A stretch of DNA of 64,000 bases from Symbiodinium natans. Lineage: Eukaryota; Sar; Dinophyceae; Suessiales; Symbiodiniaceae. Below are positions 17,932 to 28,717 of this stretch, piece after piece; within the stretch, counting starts at the first letter, position 1, and every line of letters starts with the position of its first letter. The notes below the pieces were generated by a model. It saw only the letters and a list, made by a program, of their open reading frames with translations, had not been told where the DNA came from and did not search any database. Position numbers and translations under genes: made by a program. Location of the stretch: NCBI GenBank assembly GCA_905221605.1, contig CAJNDS010001236.1, positions 639,264-703,263 of the forward strand, read 5' to 3'.

Positions 17932-18135
17932 TACGTTAAATAAGGGAACCCTACAATAGACCCCCAGATGGGGGTTTCCGAAATTTGGGGTCTCTTAATG
18001 GGTCCTTATTCTAAGGGTGTCCTACTCTTGGGGGAGTGGTTTAGGGGTCCCCTATTTTTCGCAAACCCCGAAATTTTAGGATTCCCTTATAACAGAAACC
18101 CCAAGAAGGTACCCGAATTTTCGGACACCCCCCCC
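17932..18135. other. MITE-like intergenic or intronic segment
   Basis: AT-rich 200-bp stretch with repeated GGG/CCC motifs (AAGGGAACCCT, GGATTCCCTTATAAC) and a poly-C run, unlike the coding islands on either side. It looks like a decayed inverted-repeat element, but the ends are unclear. Confidence 0.35.
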
Positions 18136-18880
18136 CCCCCACTTAAGCACTGGCAGCAGCTGCTGGCAGTTTTGGAGGGCTCGGAGATCACTTGAGGGCC
18201 GTCGGCCGATCTTTAGCGGCTTAGTTGTTCTCCAAGAAGAGCCTGTCTCAGCATATAGACCCCTGCGCTCGATGAGCCTTCAGCCTTCAGCCTTCACATG
18301 TGCGCATGTGCAGAACAAAGGCTCCGAGCAGGCGATTTTATTTTTTTGTTGTGGGCCGGCACGCTCGCAGCCGCGTATGTGTCGACAGGGAAGAGGTCGC
18401 TTGACCACACCTATTGGTGTGTTGGCGGAACATGCTTCCGCTCTGGGTAAATATCTCGGAATACACCCCGTCAACCTCTACACACATGGCGGACAAAAAC
18501 TTGCGACCACATGTTGTGTGACAGTGCTGCCGTAGCTGCGATCAGCATTCACCAACCTTACCGGAGTCATGACCCCATGATCCCATTCGAATCAAGTGTC
18601 CATCTATTGCTACAAACTGGCAAAAAGGAATTGGCGAACATTACGCAACTTGTCCAGAAGAGTGCCTCCACTTTGCCTTTGCGTGGCGGTGCTTCCTGAT
18701 GCTCTCTTGAAAGCTGGCCTTGTCAAACTGTTTTTTTCACACTTTTGGAGCTGCCTGACCAGTGAGTTTCGAAGGTCGGAAAGTTGAGGTGCACAACGCC
18801 AAGTGCCGCAAACAAACCCAGGACCCCTGTGCTCCCAGGCAGGACATCAGTTCTCAAAAGGTGCTGGACCTGACGCGCAG

Positions 18881-19024
18881 GTCAGAGCGACCCCAAACGT
18901 GGAGCTCTCCGATGGAGCGCGCGGCCGTGTCGATATTGTCCCAACGCCAAACACCGCAAGGCCAACCCCGAAGCCAGTATTGGATGTCTGCCTCGCGGAC
19001 ACCGTGTCAAGGACTAGCACACCT
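18881..19024 (+). CDS. Probable 48-codon exon
   Basis: Acceptor CGCGCAG|GTC, donor CACCT|GTGAAC, phase 0 at both ends. Frame VRATPNVELSDGARGRVDIV, then a Pro-Thr-rich stretch and LDVCLADTVSR. A second frame is open but less codon-biased. Function unknown. Confidence 0.6.
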
Positions 19025-19199
19025 GTGAACTGTGGGGGCTTCTGAAGCGAACCTATGTTTTTACTGTCACCGAGTCTGCAAATCCACATCCCACCACTAC
19101 CATAACCGGTCAGAACCGATCAACACTGGGCCCCCGATGCTTCATGTTCTGCCCTGGCCTGGACCTTAATAAGAGTGCTACCCTAGCCCTGAAGGTGCC

Positions 19200-20180
19200 C
19201 TAAACCCTGCCTCTCCTTGCTGCGAATCTGAATGGAGGTCGGCTCAGCCTCTGCCACCCTGAGCCACCAGTCCCAAGCCCTTCGTCGCAAGCTTGCCAGG
19301 ATGCCTCGCGGCTGGCCCTCACGCTGCGTGCTTGGCGCAGTGTGCTGCCAGCACAGGCAGGAGATCTTTGGCGGGGCCAAGCTGCAGACCCCCCCCCATA
19401 CAGAAGTAACTTGTGTTGCAAAAATCCCTTGCTCAAGACGCCTCCAGAGCAGGGCAGAGCGGGATTGAGGATTTGCAAGAGCATGCTAAAGCATCCTCTA
19501 CGCCCTGAAACGAATGCAGGCTGTACCAGATGCCCCGCAGTCCAGGGTACAAGCAACCAAAGGCCGCGCGGCAGGAACTTCAGAGCTTTTCGGGGTTGAG
19601 GGCTCGAATGCGTCGGGGCTTTGCAGTTTCTGGCGTTTGGGGCTTTAGTGTTTCGGGCCTTGACTTCCGCGGAAGGCCTGAAAGGAATGTCTGAGCCGTA
19701 GCCGCTCGCTCCAAATAGCCGTTCCAGTACTTTTGGCCTGTAGCACGTCCGCGGCCGTACAGTGGGTGCAACATAGCACATTGTAGAGAGTATATGTCAT
19801 TGACCCTGTAGAGAGTATATCTCATCGCCCCCGCTTTTTGCGGCAGATCTGCTTGCTGTTGTCTGGGTCATGCATCTTTTGTCTGCCCCCTACACCGGCT
19901 TTGCAACAAGACGGGTGGTTGCAGACCTCAGACCAGGGTTGTTTCGGCAATGACAATTGGTACATGGCCAGTACAGGTCTCTGTTTAAGACATTGAGCAG
20001 GTTTAGAGTTCAGAAGTTGATAACATTGATAACTTTTAGGGCGGCTGCTGGCACTTGCTGTGTCCCCGTGCCAACCCTCCGATGAGTGCATTGAGTGAGG
20101 TCTCCAGTAGTATCTTTTTCTGGGTGCAAACACAGCGACAGTCAGAGACAGAGAAACACAGACACACAGACGCACGGACG
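19200..20180. other. Stretch without a supported gene
   Basis: Open frames exist on both strands, but none shows splice signals, G/C third-position bias and a coherent peptide together. Nothing else was recognised here. Confidence 0.4.
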
Positions 20181-20183
20181 CGC

Positions 20184-20262
20184 ACACACACACACACAAA
20201 CACACAAACACACAAACACACAAACACACAAACACACAAACACACAAACACAAACAGAAACA
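20184..20262. repeat. (CA)n and (CACACAAA)n repeat
   Basis: CA run passing into about seven CACACAAA units and then CAAACAGAAACAG. The long minus-strand Val/Cys-rich frames here are products of this repeat. Confidence 0.95.
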
Positions 20263-20722
20263 GAGAGTGACCCCGGTTTTGTTGGAGGTGCATCAGGCTA
20301 AGCCAAGCACTCGCTTTCAACACGAGATTGATGACGGAGCGCCCAAGCCCCCCTATAGATTTTGTACCCTGAAGATCCTAAGCTAAGCCCAAGCCATGAT
20401 AAGTTCCATTCACGAGGTTGCGAAACATCTGCGATTGGTACTTCTCCGCTTTCCGGGGCCAGTGTCTCAGAGTTTTTTGGGAGTTTCGGGCTTCCGCAGA
20501 AAAAGGGTTCAAAACCTTGAACCATGAAGCTTCGGGGGTGTGGCCTGTTGGTCGCTTTTCGAGAATGAGTTTTTTGTTGCAAGGCGTTGGAGAAGACCTG
20601 AGAGGGTGATTGTTGCTCTACAAGAGGCCAAGCCACGCCAGGGTGTGCTTTTCAGGCGCATGATGTCGGGCAAGGAGAGGGTTGTTTCATGTGCGTTGTG
20701 GGCCGTAGCTTCGCAGTAGGTC

Positions 20723-21088
20723 TTGCAACTATTCCCGCGTCTGCCATGTTTTGTGGCTGATGCCGTCATGCCAGGAAGTAAGGATGCGGGTCTTTGCCGG
20801 CAGCTCATGCCACGGAGGAAGCAAGAAAGATTCCCCAGGCCAACCGAAACATCAGAGCGCCGCGTGGCGAACTTTTCCCGGGATGCACCCGGTTCTCAGC
20901 TTGACCTCGGCACCAAATCGGCTTGGCTTGTCTTGGCCAAAGGCCAATGTCCTTCCTTCTTGAGCTTTAACTTCCTTGAGCCCTTCTCAGTTGCCAGCTC
21001 TGCCAGGGTAGCCGTCTCTTGTGTCATCTGGGGCACCCAGGCACTCAGAACTGACATCCTTCAAGAAACCCAACCACATGAGTTCTAG
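20723..21088 (+). CDS. Possible ORF of 121 codons
   Basis: Longest unbroken + strand cellular-looking frame outside the retroelement and free of repeats. Includes KDAGLCRQLMPRRKQERF, SQLDLGTKSAWLVL and ARVAVSCVIWGTQALR, with moderate G/C third-position bias. No family recognised; it could also be several exons read through. Confidence 0.35.
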   Translation: MQLFPRLPCFVADAVMPGSKDAGLCRQLMPRRKQERFPRPTETSERRVANFSRDAPGSQLDLGTKSAWLVLAKGQCPSFLSFNFLEPFSVASSARVAVSCVIWGTQALRTDILQETQPHEF

Positions 21089-21404
21089 GTTCTTGGGTTA
21101 GGGTGTTTCCTATCTATATGACATGTGAGGCATCGCGATGAAGCCCGAAACTACCACAGGCTCTAAACCACCCTGCTAGGACGGTAGGTCATTGAAGCCT
21201 GCACCTAAAAATGCGGCGCGAGGCGCATCTATCGATTCTATTTGACTGTCGGTTGAAGGCTCAGGGTCACCACCTGAACCCTAAACCCTACATTTGAAGC
21301 TCCGGACCTTGAACCCCAAACGCCCCAAACCCGAAACCCCACCCTCGAACCCCGTGGCCTCAGAGCCCCTCGAGCCCAAAGTGTGAAACCCGGACGCGAC
21401 AAAG

Positions 21405-21468
21405 GTCGTCATGAACCACTCAGCCGCCCGAGCTCCCGGTCAGGGTGGGATCCTGGTCCACTCTTTCG
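21405..21468 (+). CDS. Exon with canonical donor
   Basis: Acceptor ACAAAG|GTC, donor TTTCG|GTGAGTAAG, a perfect conventional 5' splice site. Frame VVMNHSAARAPGQGGILVHS. The ATG in its third codon could be a start. In phase with 17829 if the GC donor there is used. Function unknown. Confidence 0.65.
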
Positions 21469-21524
21469 GTGAGTAAGGGTGCTATAGAGGCCTTAAGCAT
21501 CGAGTCTCCTTTTTTTGTTTGAGG

Positions 21525-21603
21525 GGGGGGGGGGGGTGGGCGCTCTAAATATATAGGAACCATAAGAGAATATTCTGAGTGATTGATTATTCCGACTCCT
21601 GCA
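21525..21603 (-). mobile_element. Family B MITE-like element, inverted
   Basis: Read on the minus strand it starts CAGGAGTCGGAATAAT and contains TATTCTCTTATGGTTCC, matching the copy at 8696; the other end is a poly-G run in + orientation. Confidence 0.5.
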
Positions 21604-22080
21604 TAGTTGTAGAGTCTTTGGGTGGCTTGTGTTAGGGCTGAGGCTTGTGGAGGCTTTGGTGCTCATAAGTTTTTTTCTGGCTCAACCCAACAAAGTAAGC
21701 TAAACCCTATATACTGTCTCCTACTCGGAGATTCGGGTCCCCGTCATAAGCAGTCACACCCTCACCTCCATCTCGGAACGCCGGGAAAAAAAACCCCAAG
21801 CAGGACCTTCTCCCACTGCCACAGAGGCTCTAGGTTTTCAGATTGTTCCGGCACACTGTGGGGCTTTGGGTGTAGGGTTGAGGGTGACTGGTTCGGGTCC
21901 CGGGTTTAGTAAACCTGTTCCATCCACCGCGGTCTACAACCTCTAGGCCAGAAGTGTTTCCGCAATTATGGCGCAGGGACAGGATCAGGCTTTAAGGAAA
22001 GCCTCCTCTCAACTTAGCTGCCCAACGACGACGCGCTTCGACCCCTTACAGCCCGGCTCCTCAAACCCTGAAGCGCCAAG

Positions 22081-22141
22081 AAATCTCCGCCACCGAAGCC
22101 CGCCAGAGCCTTGAGTTCCTCAGCCCCCACGCAGCTCCGAG
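22081..22141 (+). CDS. Internal exon of an unidentified gene
   Basis: Acceptor GCCAAG, donor CCGAG|GTGATA. Frame EISATEARQSLEFLSPHAAP, almost all codons ending in G or C. Confidence 0.6.
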
Positions 22142-22723
22142 GTGATACGGGACGGGGCTGATGTGCCCCTTTCTCAGACTTCCGGCAGTGGCTGTCTTGC
22201 TTTGGGCGTTGGGGTGCTCATGGGTTTTTGAAGGTAGTCGAAGGTTCGAGTTGGTCATGGTTGAGGAAACTTAGCTGGATGTGCTTAGGGCATCCTATTT
22301 TCATGGCTCTGAAGATTTCGAAAGGTGAGGGCTGAATCAGGATTGAGGCCTTCGGAGTTTTAGGTGCTTGCGGCATTCGTTTCAAATCATTAATTAAGGC
22401 CAACACCTGAGACATGAAATCCCCTGAAAGCTCCTCCACCCCGCCCCTAAACCCTAACCCTAAACCCTAATCATCCCTAAACCCTAAACCCGAACCCCCC
22501 CCCTCTGTGACCTAGTCTCCCAGCACTCTGCACCCAAACTTCGAAACCCACCCGAAGCCCCAAGCCTAAACCCCAACCTAGTAGAGGGTTTAGGGTTTAG
22601 GGTTCAGGGCTTAGGGTTCAGGGTTTAGGGTTGAAGGTTTAGGGTTTACCCTAAGCCCTAAACCCTAAACCCTAAACCCTAAACCCTAAACCTTCAACCC
22701 CACCCCTAAACCCCAAGAGCCAG

Positions 22724-22778
22724 GTCCCCGGCATCCACGCAGCCGCTAGAGGTGCTGCCCAAAGCGGCAGCCAACGGG
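22724..22778 (+). CDS. Internal exon of an unidentified gene
   Basis: Acceptor GCCAG|G, donor AACGGG|GTGACG. Frame SPASTQPLEVLPKAAANG. Preceded by a CCCTAAA array (22648-22693) and an inverted TTTAGGG block (22587-22647) right before that. Confidence 0.5.
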
Positions 22779-22883
22779 GTGACGCATCGCAGAGGCCTTT
22801 CAGGGCTTTCAGGGGTTTGGGGGGTCATCCGGGTTTTTTTTCAAGGGCATTTTTTTAAGGTTTGCTTTTTTAGTTTTTATTTT

Positions 22884-22914
<31 letters not shown>

Positions 22915-23541
22915 GGGCGGGGCGGGGGCGGGGTCGGGTGGCCAAGCCCCGTCACCAAAGCACGAGTAGTTTCGAGCCCGTGTTTCAGGTTCAGGGAGAA
23001 GCGGCCTAGCCTAGCGTTTCTGCAAGCACTCGGGACGTGCATCCCCCCGCCTGGTTGCGAGTAGGTGATTCGACACCCCCACCTCCGCCACCGCCACAGC
23101 CACTGCGAGGCAGGACAAGTCCGGAATTGGGGACGAAACCCTAAACCCTAAACCCTAAACCCTAAACCCTTGGGGACTCTCGAGTCGCGCTTACTCTTTG
23201 AATGAATCGGGGGTAGTACGACTTTAAAGTCTTCAGGTTGAACTTGTAGGGTTTTCAGGCTGCAAGTTTTTGTAGGGGTTACAATTTTGGGTTCTTTGAG
23301 GCTCAATGTTTGAATTATGTGGTACTTGGGCTAAATTTCGCAGAGTCGGACGTCAGGTTTCAAGAACTGAAGTCCTGGGGGCTCCACTGTTCCGAATGTA
23401 TCGCTTCTGGCTTTGAGAAATTGAGCTTCCAGTACTCAGAACACATGCCTCCTTGATTCCAGGAGACCTCCGAACCCTTGGACCCCAAGCCCTCATGGGG
23501 CCTCCTAAAAAGCTAACTGCTCTTCCGGCGCAGGCACCCTG

Positions 23542-23793
23542 ATGAAGTCTGATGTCACGCTGGGGGCCGAGTTGCATACATTCGCATACCAGAGCAGCCT
23601 CGGAGCTCTTCATTCTCCTCAAGAACTGAAGCCTTCATTCTCTCAGCTTAGGCACCCAAACATCGTCCCAACGTTTCAGTGTGGTTCCTCCTCGATTTGC
23701 TTAGCAACGGATCGGTTCGTGAGCTTCCAACGTTTCGGGTGGTCCGTCTTGCAGTTTCAGCCCGCTGTTTGCTCCTCAGACCATGCGCAATAG
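23542..23793 (+). pseudogene. Protein-kinase-like fragment
   Basis: Frame with ELKPSFSQLRHPNIVPTFQ, matching the alpha-C helix end and HPNIV strand of protein kinases. The overlapping frame just after reads WFLLDLLSNGSVREL, like the kinase hinge and the GGSLRDLL segment. The two are in different frames and only about 1 codon apart, whereas real kinases have some 8-12 residues between them. No HRDLKPxN or DFG motif was found downstream. Probably a decayed or exon-scrambled piece. Confidence 0.35.
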
Positions 23794-24248
23794 GGTTTTT
23801 ATGTACTGCGTCACAAATCCAAGCGCAGAGACGGGCTTTCGGACACCACGCCAGCTTCTTCCCTTTGTTACATGTTGGATTCTCTTCCCTTGGAACCCGT
23901 CAGTCGTTCAGTTTGCGTTCCAGACGGGTCGCTTTGTGCATATACTGTGTAAGACGCAGAGGTTTAACTACGACGTGCCTTCTGCACTGCAAAATAAGTC
24001 CAGTGTGCTCAATTTGTGTGCACTTGGAGTGCTCAGCTAGGGTAGTCTCCGTGCGTCAAAAACTCTGGAACAGAGTTTAGGGTCGAGGGTTGAGGGTTGA
24101 GGGTTTAGGGTTGGGGGGAGGAAGGGGGTGGCGGGGGTGGGAGTGGTGGGCCCTTTTAAGAAGGACCCCCAAGAAAGGTGCCCCTCAAACCTAAACCCTA
24201 AACCCTAAATAGCTAGAACCCCGAATTGCAGAAACCCCAAGTGTTGAG

Positions 24249-24298
24249 GCCGGAGCTGCCAACTGTAGAAGTTGCCAACCCGGTCCTGCCGGTCGCAA
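24249..24298 (+). CDS. Possible exon
   Basis: Acceptor GTTGAG|GCC and GC donor CGCAAG|GCCCCC. Frame AGAANCRSCQPGPAGRK; a second frame (LRPELPTVEVANPVLPV) is equally open. Confidence 0.35.
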
Positions 24299-24337
24299 GG
24301 CCCCCCGCTCTATGAAGGTTTTGGGCGCTTAATGTGC

Positions 24338-24693
24338 TTAGGGTTTAGGGGTTTAGGCTTAGGGGTTTAGGGGTTTAGGGGTTTAGGGGTTTTAGGGGTT
24401 TTAGGGGTTTTAGGGGGTTAGGGGTTTAAGGGGTTTAGGGGTTTAGGGGTTTTAGGGGTTTAGGGGTTTTAGGGGTTTAGGGGTTTAGGGGTTTTAGGGG
24501 TTTAGGGGTTTTAGGGGTTTAGGGGGTTTAGGGGTTTGGGGGTTTGGGGGTTTAGGGGTTTACGGGTTTAGGGGTTTAGGGGTTTTAGGGGTTTGGGGGT
24601 TTAGGGGTGTAGGGGTTTGGGGGTTTGGGGGTTTGGGGGTTTGGGGGTTTGGGGGTTTGGGGGTTTGGGGGTTTGGGGGTTTGGGGGTTTGGG
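24338..24693 (+). repeat. Variant telomere-like tract (TTTAGGGG / TTTTAGGGG / TTTGGGGG)
   Basis: About 350 bp of G-rich units longer than the usual 7-mer: first TTTAGGGG mixed with TTTTAGGGG, then TTTGGGGG at the 3' end. It is continuous and all in one orientation, unlike the many short perfect 7-mer arrays elsewhere. Confidence 0.95.
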
Positions 24694-25521
24694 GTTCGGG
24701 CTTTGTGCTTTGTGGGCGTTTTCGATGTTAGAGGGCTTTGCAGGAGCTGCAGAGCTATGGTGGTTGCCCGAGGTATTTTCTTGGGACTTCGGTCTTGGTC
24801 TTTGGGGTAGGACTTGAGGTTTCCGGAGTTACAAGACGAGCTTTTCTTCTTCCTGTACATGTGCTACAATACTCGTTGGCGATTCAGCTCCAAAGCCTTG
24901 CATCTTCAGCAAACTTCCTCTGCCCTCCCTTCCCTCCCCTCCCCTGCCTGCTCTCGCCCTCAACCCCCTCACCCATTTCGGGCTCAGAGTTTGCCAGCAC
25001 AGGCCAGGAGGGGTGCAGTGGCGCGCCGCAGTGTGGCGTCTTGGCACAGGTTGATGGGTGTTTGCTCCTTGGGGTTTGGTGTTTACTTACTCTGAGCCCG
25101 AATCCAAAAACCCCTATATCTGGAGCTGGGCCTTCATATGAGCGTTCAGCATGGGGTTCAGGAGCTCGGTCGAGAACGGTGTGCGGCGCCATGGCCGCTG
25201 AGTAACACTTCTTGGCGAAGGGCAAGACTGAATGTAGGAAATTCGGTTGAGGAGTCCAGCGTTAAGAGTTTTAGGTTCTCAGAATCCCTCCAGGAACCTT
25301 TAGTTGCTGGAAACCCTAAGCCCTCCAGGCCTTAAATGAAGACCTCAAGCAAGCGGAAGTTCTCCAACCAAGCCGCATAATCCCCGACCTACTGCCCTGC
25401 ACCCGAAACCTTACAAACTCTCAAACCCTAAACCCTAAACCCTAAACCCTAAACCCTAAACCCTAAACCCTAAACCCCAATCAAGCCTGAGCACTAGGAA
25501 CCTCAACTCCTCGAGCTCCAG

Positions 25522-25596
25522 GCCGGTTCCCAACTCGCAGGGGTCTGGCGGCCTGGCACACAAGCCGGGCCAGCGAGGGCCAGGAGCCGGAGAAAA
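25522..25596 (+). CDS. Probable exon
   Basis: Acceptor CTCCAG|G; frame PVPNSQGSGGLAHKPGQRG then PGAGEK; a GA donor is likely. CCCTAAA array (25424-25478) before and TTTAGGG array (25617-25669) after. Low-complexity Gly/Pro-rich peptide, so weaker evidence. Confidence 0.45.
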
Positions 25597-25695
25597 GAGC
25601 TTAGCTGAGTTTTATGGGTTTAGGGTTTACGGTTTAGGGTTTAGGGTTTAGGGTTTAGGGTTTAGGGTCGAGTGGTTCAAGGTTGGGGCGGCAAG

Positions 25696-25785
25696 GAAAC
25701 ACATGTCTTGAGAACCGAAAACACAGAGGAACACATTCTTGAAGAGCTGAACGATTGGCAGCAAAGTTATCTTCTGATGGGAGCC
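25696..25785 (+). CDS. Internal exon, exactly 30 codons
   Basis: Acceptor GGCAAG|GAA and donor GAGCC|GTTAGA. Frame ETHVLRTENTEEHILEELND then WQQSYLLMGA, an amphipathic acidic helix. TTTAGGG array just upstream, CCCTAAA array (25869-25962) downstream. Confidence 0.55.
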
Positions 25786-25868
25786 GTTAGAAACGAACCA
25801 GCCCAACAACGAGCCGAACCCAGACACTCTGGAACCTCAAAGCCTCTACAACTCACTGCCGAATTTGG

Positions 25869-25962
25869 AACCCTAAACCCTAAACCCTAAACCCTAAACC
25901 CTAAACCCTAAACCCTAAACCCTAAACCCTAAACCCTAAACCCTAAACCCTAAACCCTAAAC
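25869..25962 (+). repeat. CCCTAAA array
   Basis: About 13 perfect C-rich units leading into the exon at 25968. Confidence 0.95.
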
Positions 25963-25967
25963 AGCAG

Positions 25968-26287
25968 GAGGCTTGCTGCTGCGCTGCGGCCCGGCGAAAG
26001 TGCCAGGCCCGCAAGCCGTGCACTAAGTTGGAAGCTCGGGTGGTAGGTTTATAGTAGTCCAGTGCTTGAAGGCTCATCAGGTGTCACTCCTGTCAGATGT
26101 TAAACCCTAAACCCTAAACCCTAAACCCCAAACCCAACACCCTAAACCCTAAACCCTAAACCCCTACGCCCCCTAAACCGTTTTTGGGCCTTGGATTCAG
26201 TATGTCGTGGGTGGACAGTGTAGAGTTTTGGTGAACCTCAGGTGTCAGCGGGGCTCCAGCGCATCAATCCCCTCATCACTGAACCGA
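25968..26287 (+). CDS. Two phase-joined Cys-rich exons
   Basis: 25968-26026 (acceptor CAGCAG|GAG, donor CTAA|GTTGGA) reads EACCCAAARRKCQARKPCT. 26242-26287 (acceptor CCTCAG|G, donor GTTTTT) continues as KCQRGSSASIPSSLNR when the two leftover bases are used. Cys and Arg/Lys-rich; no known zinc motif fits clearly. CCCTAAA lies before the first exon and between the two (26103-26163). Confidence 0.5.
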
Positions 26288-27113
26288 GTTTTTGGGGGGA
26301 TGCTTTTTGCATCAGGGCTGCTATCTCTCCGAGTCTAGCTGGTGCAATCAGGGCGAAAAGTTTCGCGCTTCTGGCTTAGAGATCTTGAGAAGTCTTCATT
26401 TCCCACACCCAAAGCCACAGAAACCCGATATCCTCTGAACCCCAAAGCCTTTAAACCCCCGTGCTGTGAATTGCTGCAACCCTCAAAAACGAGCCGGCGC
26501 AGGCGGCGTGAATGGCGGCACCCACTGAGCCTTGCGAAAGCGCAAACGCCCCAAAACGCTGGCTCGATCCTGCAGCTTCTGGCAGGGTTGAGGGTGTGTG
26601 GTTTAGAGGTACAAGCACCATGGGTATGGGGGCGTATAGGGGGTAGCACAAGCTGGCATTCTTACGTTCAGATTGGAGGGCCTGGTTACCATCAGCTCAT
26701 GCCGCAGACACTCAGGGTTTAGGGTTTAGGGCATGCAAAAGCTCTGCGGCTCTGCTTGACTCGCTTCGACGCGGCTCCTCTTGCCCAAGTCCTTTGCTGC
26801 CCGCGGCTTTTGAAGCTTGCGCTCCATGTGCCAACTCGCTTCGCGTCTTGCGCGCTTCTGTGGTTCGCGCCGTAAACTACGCCGTTAAGCATCTTGTCGC
26901 TTGCCCCTCGGGCTCGAGGATGCGTTGTGGTATCGCTGGGCCACAAGCCTTTAAGCCTCAAGTTGCCTCGTGTCTTCCTGGGCCTTCAGTTTTCTCCTTC
27001 TGTCAGGAAGCAGGTCCTGAGACCGCCGATTTGCGATGAAAATTTCCCGCCCGAGAATGTTACAGCAAGGAGCTGTCGTTCGAGCAGGAGCTCACTTAAG
27101 GCTGAGTTTCCAG

Positions 27114-27181
27114 GAACTAGGTGCCAATATTGGGTCCATTGAAGACGGCCGGGCTCTTCCAAAGCGGATGCTAACCTCGAG
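27114..27181 (+). CDS. Possible exon
   Basis: Acceptor TTCCAG|GAA, GA donor. Frame ELGANIGSIEDGRALPKRML. It lies just before the tandem duplication starts. Confidence 0.4.
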
Positions 27182-27369
27182 GAGATTGCGCGGGAGCGGG
27201 CATGAGGGCCATCCGTTCGTGAGGCTGGGCTGGTATACAGCTTGTTGTTTACGGTTGGGGAGTGCCTAACCCGAAGCGGCGCATGGAAAGAGAATGTGAG
27301 AAGCTAGCCGCGAAAGGGGAGTTCAACTCTTTGGCGAACAGCCAACGCACACAGCCGGCCATGCAACAG

Positions 27370-27392
27370 GTCTCAATGGTCGACATCTCGTG
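27370..27392 (+). CDS. Putative micro-exon in copy 0
   Basis: AACAG|GTC ... TCGTG|GTAAAC. It encodes VSMVDIS plus part of Trp. The matching positions in copies 1 and 2 (40084-40106 and 45768-45790) encode LAIIDIS or LSIIDIS and have GCAAAC as donor. The amino-acid changes are conservative, as in real coding sequence. Confidence 0.4.
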
Positions 27393-28717
27393 GTAAACGC
27401 CGGTGAAGCCCCCAAAGTCTTCCGAACCTGACTGTGAAGTCGCCGTCCGCAAGCTGCAAGCTCCAGTTCCTCGACACCTTCGTAGGCTGATGTATAGGGA
27501 TCAAGGACATGGCGTTTTCCTGTGGACTCTGCGATGCTGGGCTCAAGTAGCATAGCTGTCGCCACCCTCCTCGTGCCATCGCGGGAACCAGCGATCTCGG
27601 AATGGCGAACAAACCCTGCCCAACAGGTCGGTTCCCCAAGACCTTTGCAGTGTAGAAGTCTACTTTAAGTTGCGGTTCCGGCCTGTGAGAGCCTGGGAAG
27701 CCTGGGCCCTTTGGCGCAAGCAGGTGACTGAGGAATCGAGGCGCCACCGAAAGGTGGCGCAGCTGACGCCCCCGAGGCTTGGCAGCTCGATGGACGTGTT
27801 GTCGGTGCTTTTGCTGTCAATCAGCATCGTCAGCGGTGTGGCGGGCGGTGGTTGGTGGGGATTGAGCTGGGAGTCGCGAAGTTGGCTGTCCTGTAACCCT
27901 TAACCCCAAACAACCCCAAGACCCAAACAACCCTAAACAACCCTAAACCCTAAACAACCCTAATTAAACCCTAAACAACCCTAAACCCTGAACCCTAAAC
28001 CACTCTAAACCCGAAACCCCCCAAGAGTTGAATCCTGCAGGAGGTGGCCGAGAGGCGAGGGATCTGCGCAGCGGTCTGCTCGCCTCTTCCTTGCACTCAT
28101 AGCCCCTGAACCCGCGCACACGCAACAAAAACATAGTTATGTACAATCATGCATTCTCGCACATGTACTTTCATACAAGCATATGCTCGCTTCCTCCCAT
28201 GATCCACAGCTGTCGCATGGTTGCAAGATGTTGCAAATCAGAGATCGTAAGAGGGCCTTTGATATTCAGAACCTTGTTGTATAAAAACAAGAAGTTTGCT
28301 TGATCTTCATAAGAGACAAAAGCTTGTCTCTTGTTCCTGATGAAAAGGAGTACTCTGCGCCGAGTAGGTCATACTTGAGCTGCTACCCTGCATCTTTTGG
28401 ACACTGACCCCACCCAACGTGGACGCGCGTGTTCGAATGCCTAACGCAGATGAAAGGAGCTAGTTTTCAGACAAGGAAAAATGTCTGAACCATGCATCGG
28501 CAGATTGCTATCCAAACATACTTAGATAAGAACAGGTGAGTCAGTGAGTGTTGAAATGCTACATGTTGTGCAGGCCTTTGACACTAGTGTGCTACCTGAA
28601 CCGTCAGGAGCCTCGTGACGTGGGTTTGGGTCTCCCCGGCCCTGAAGCCTAGACCCTTCAGCATAACCGAAAGATAGCTCGGAAACCTCCTCGTCGCCCC
28701 AAAGCTCAATGCCAAAG

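Noticed and set aside
19200-19781. 193-codon minus-strand ORF
   Set aside because: GC-rich chance frame; peptide shows no domain or consistent codon use.
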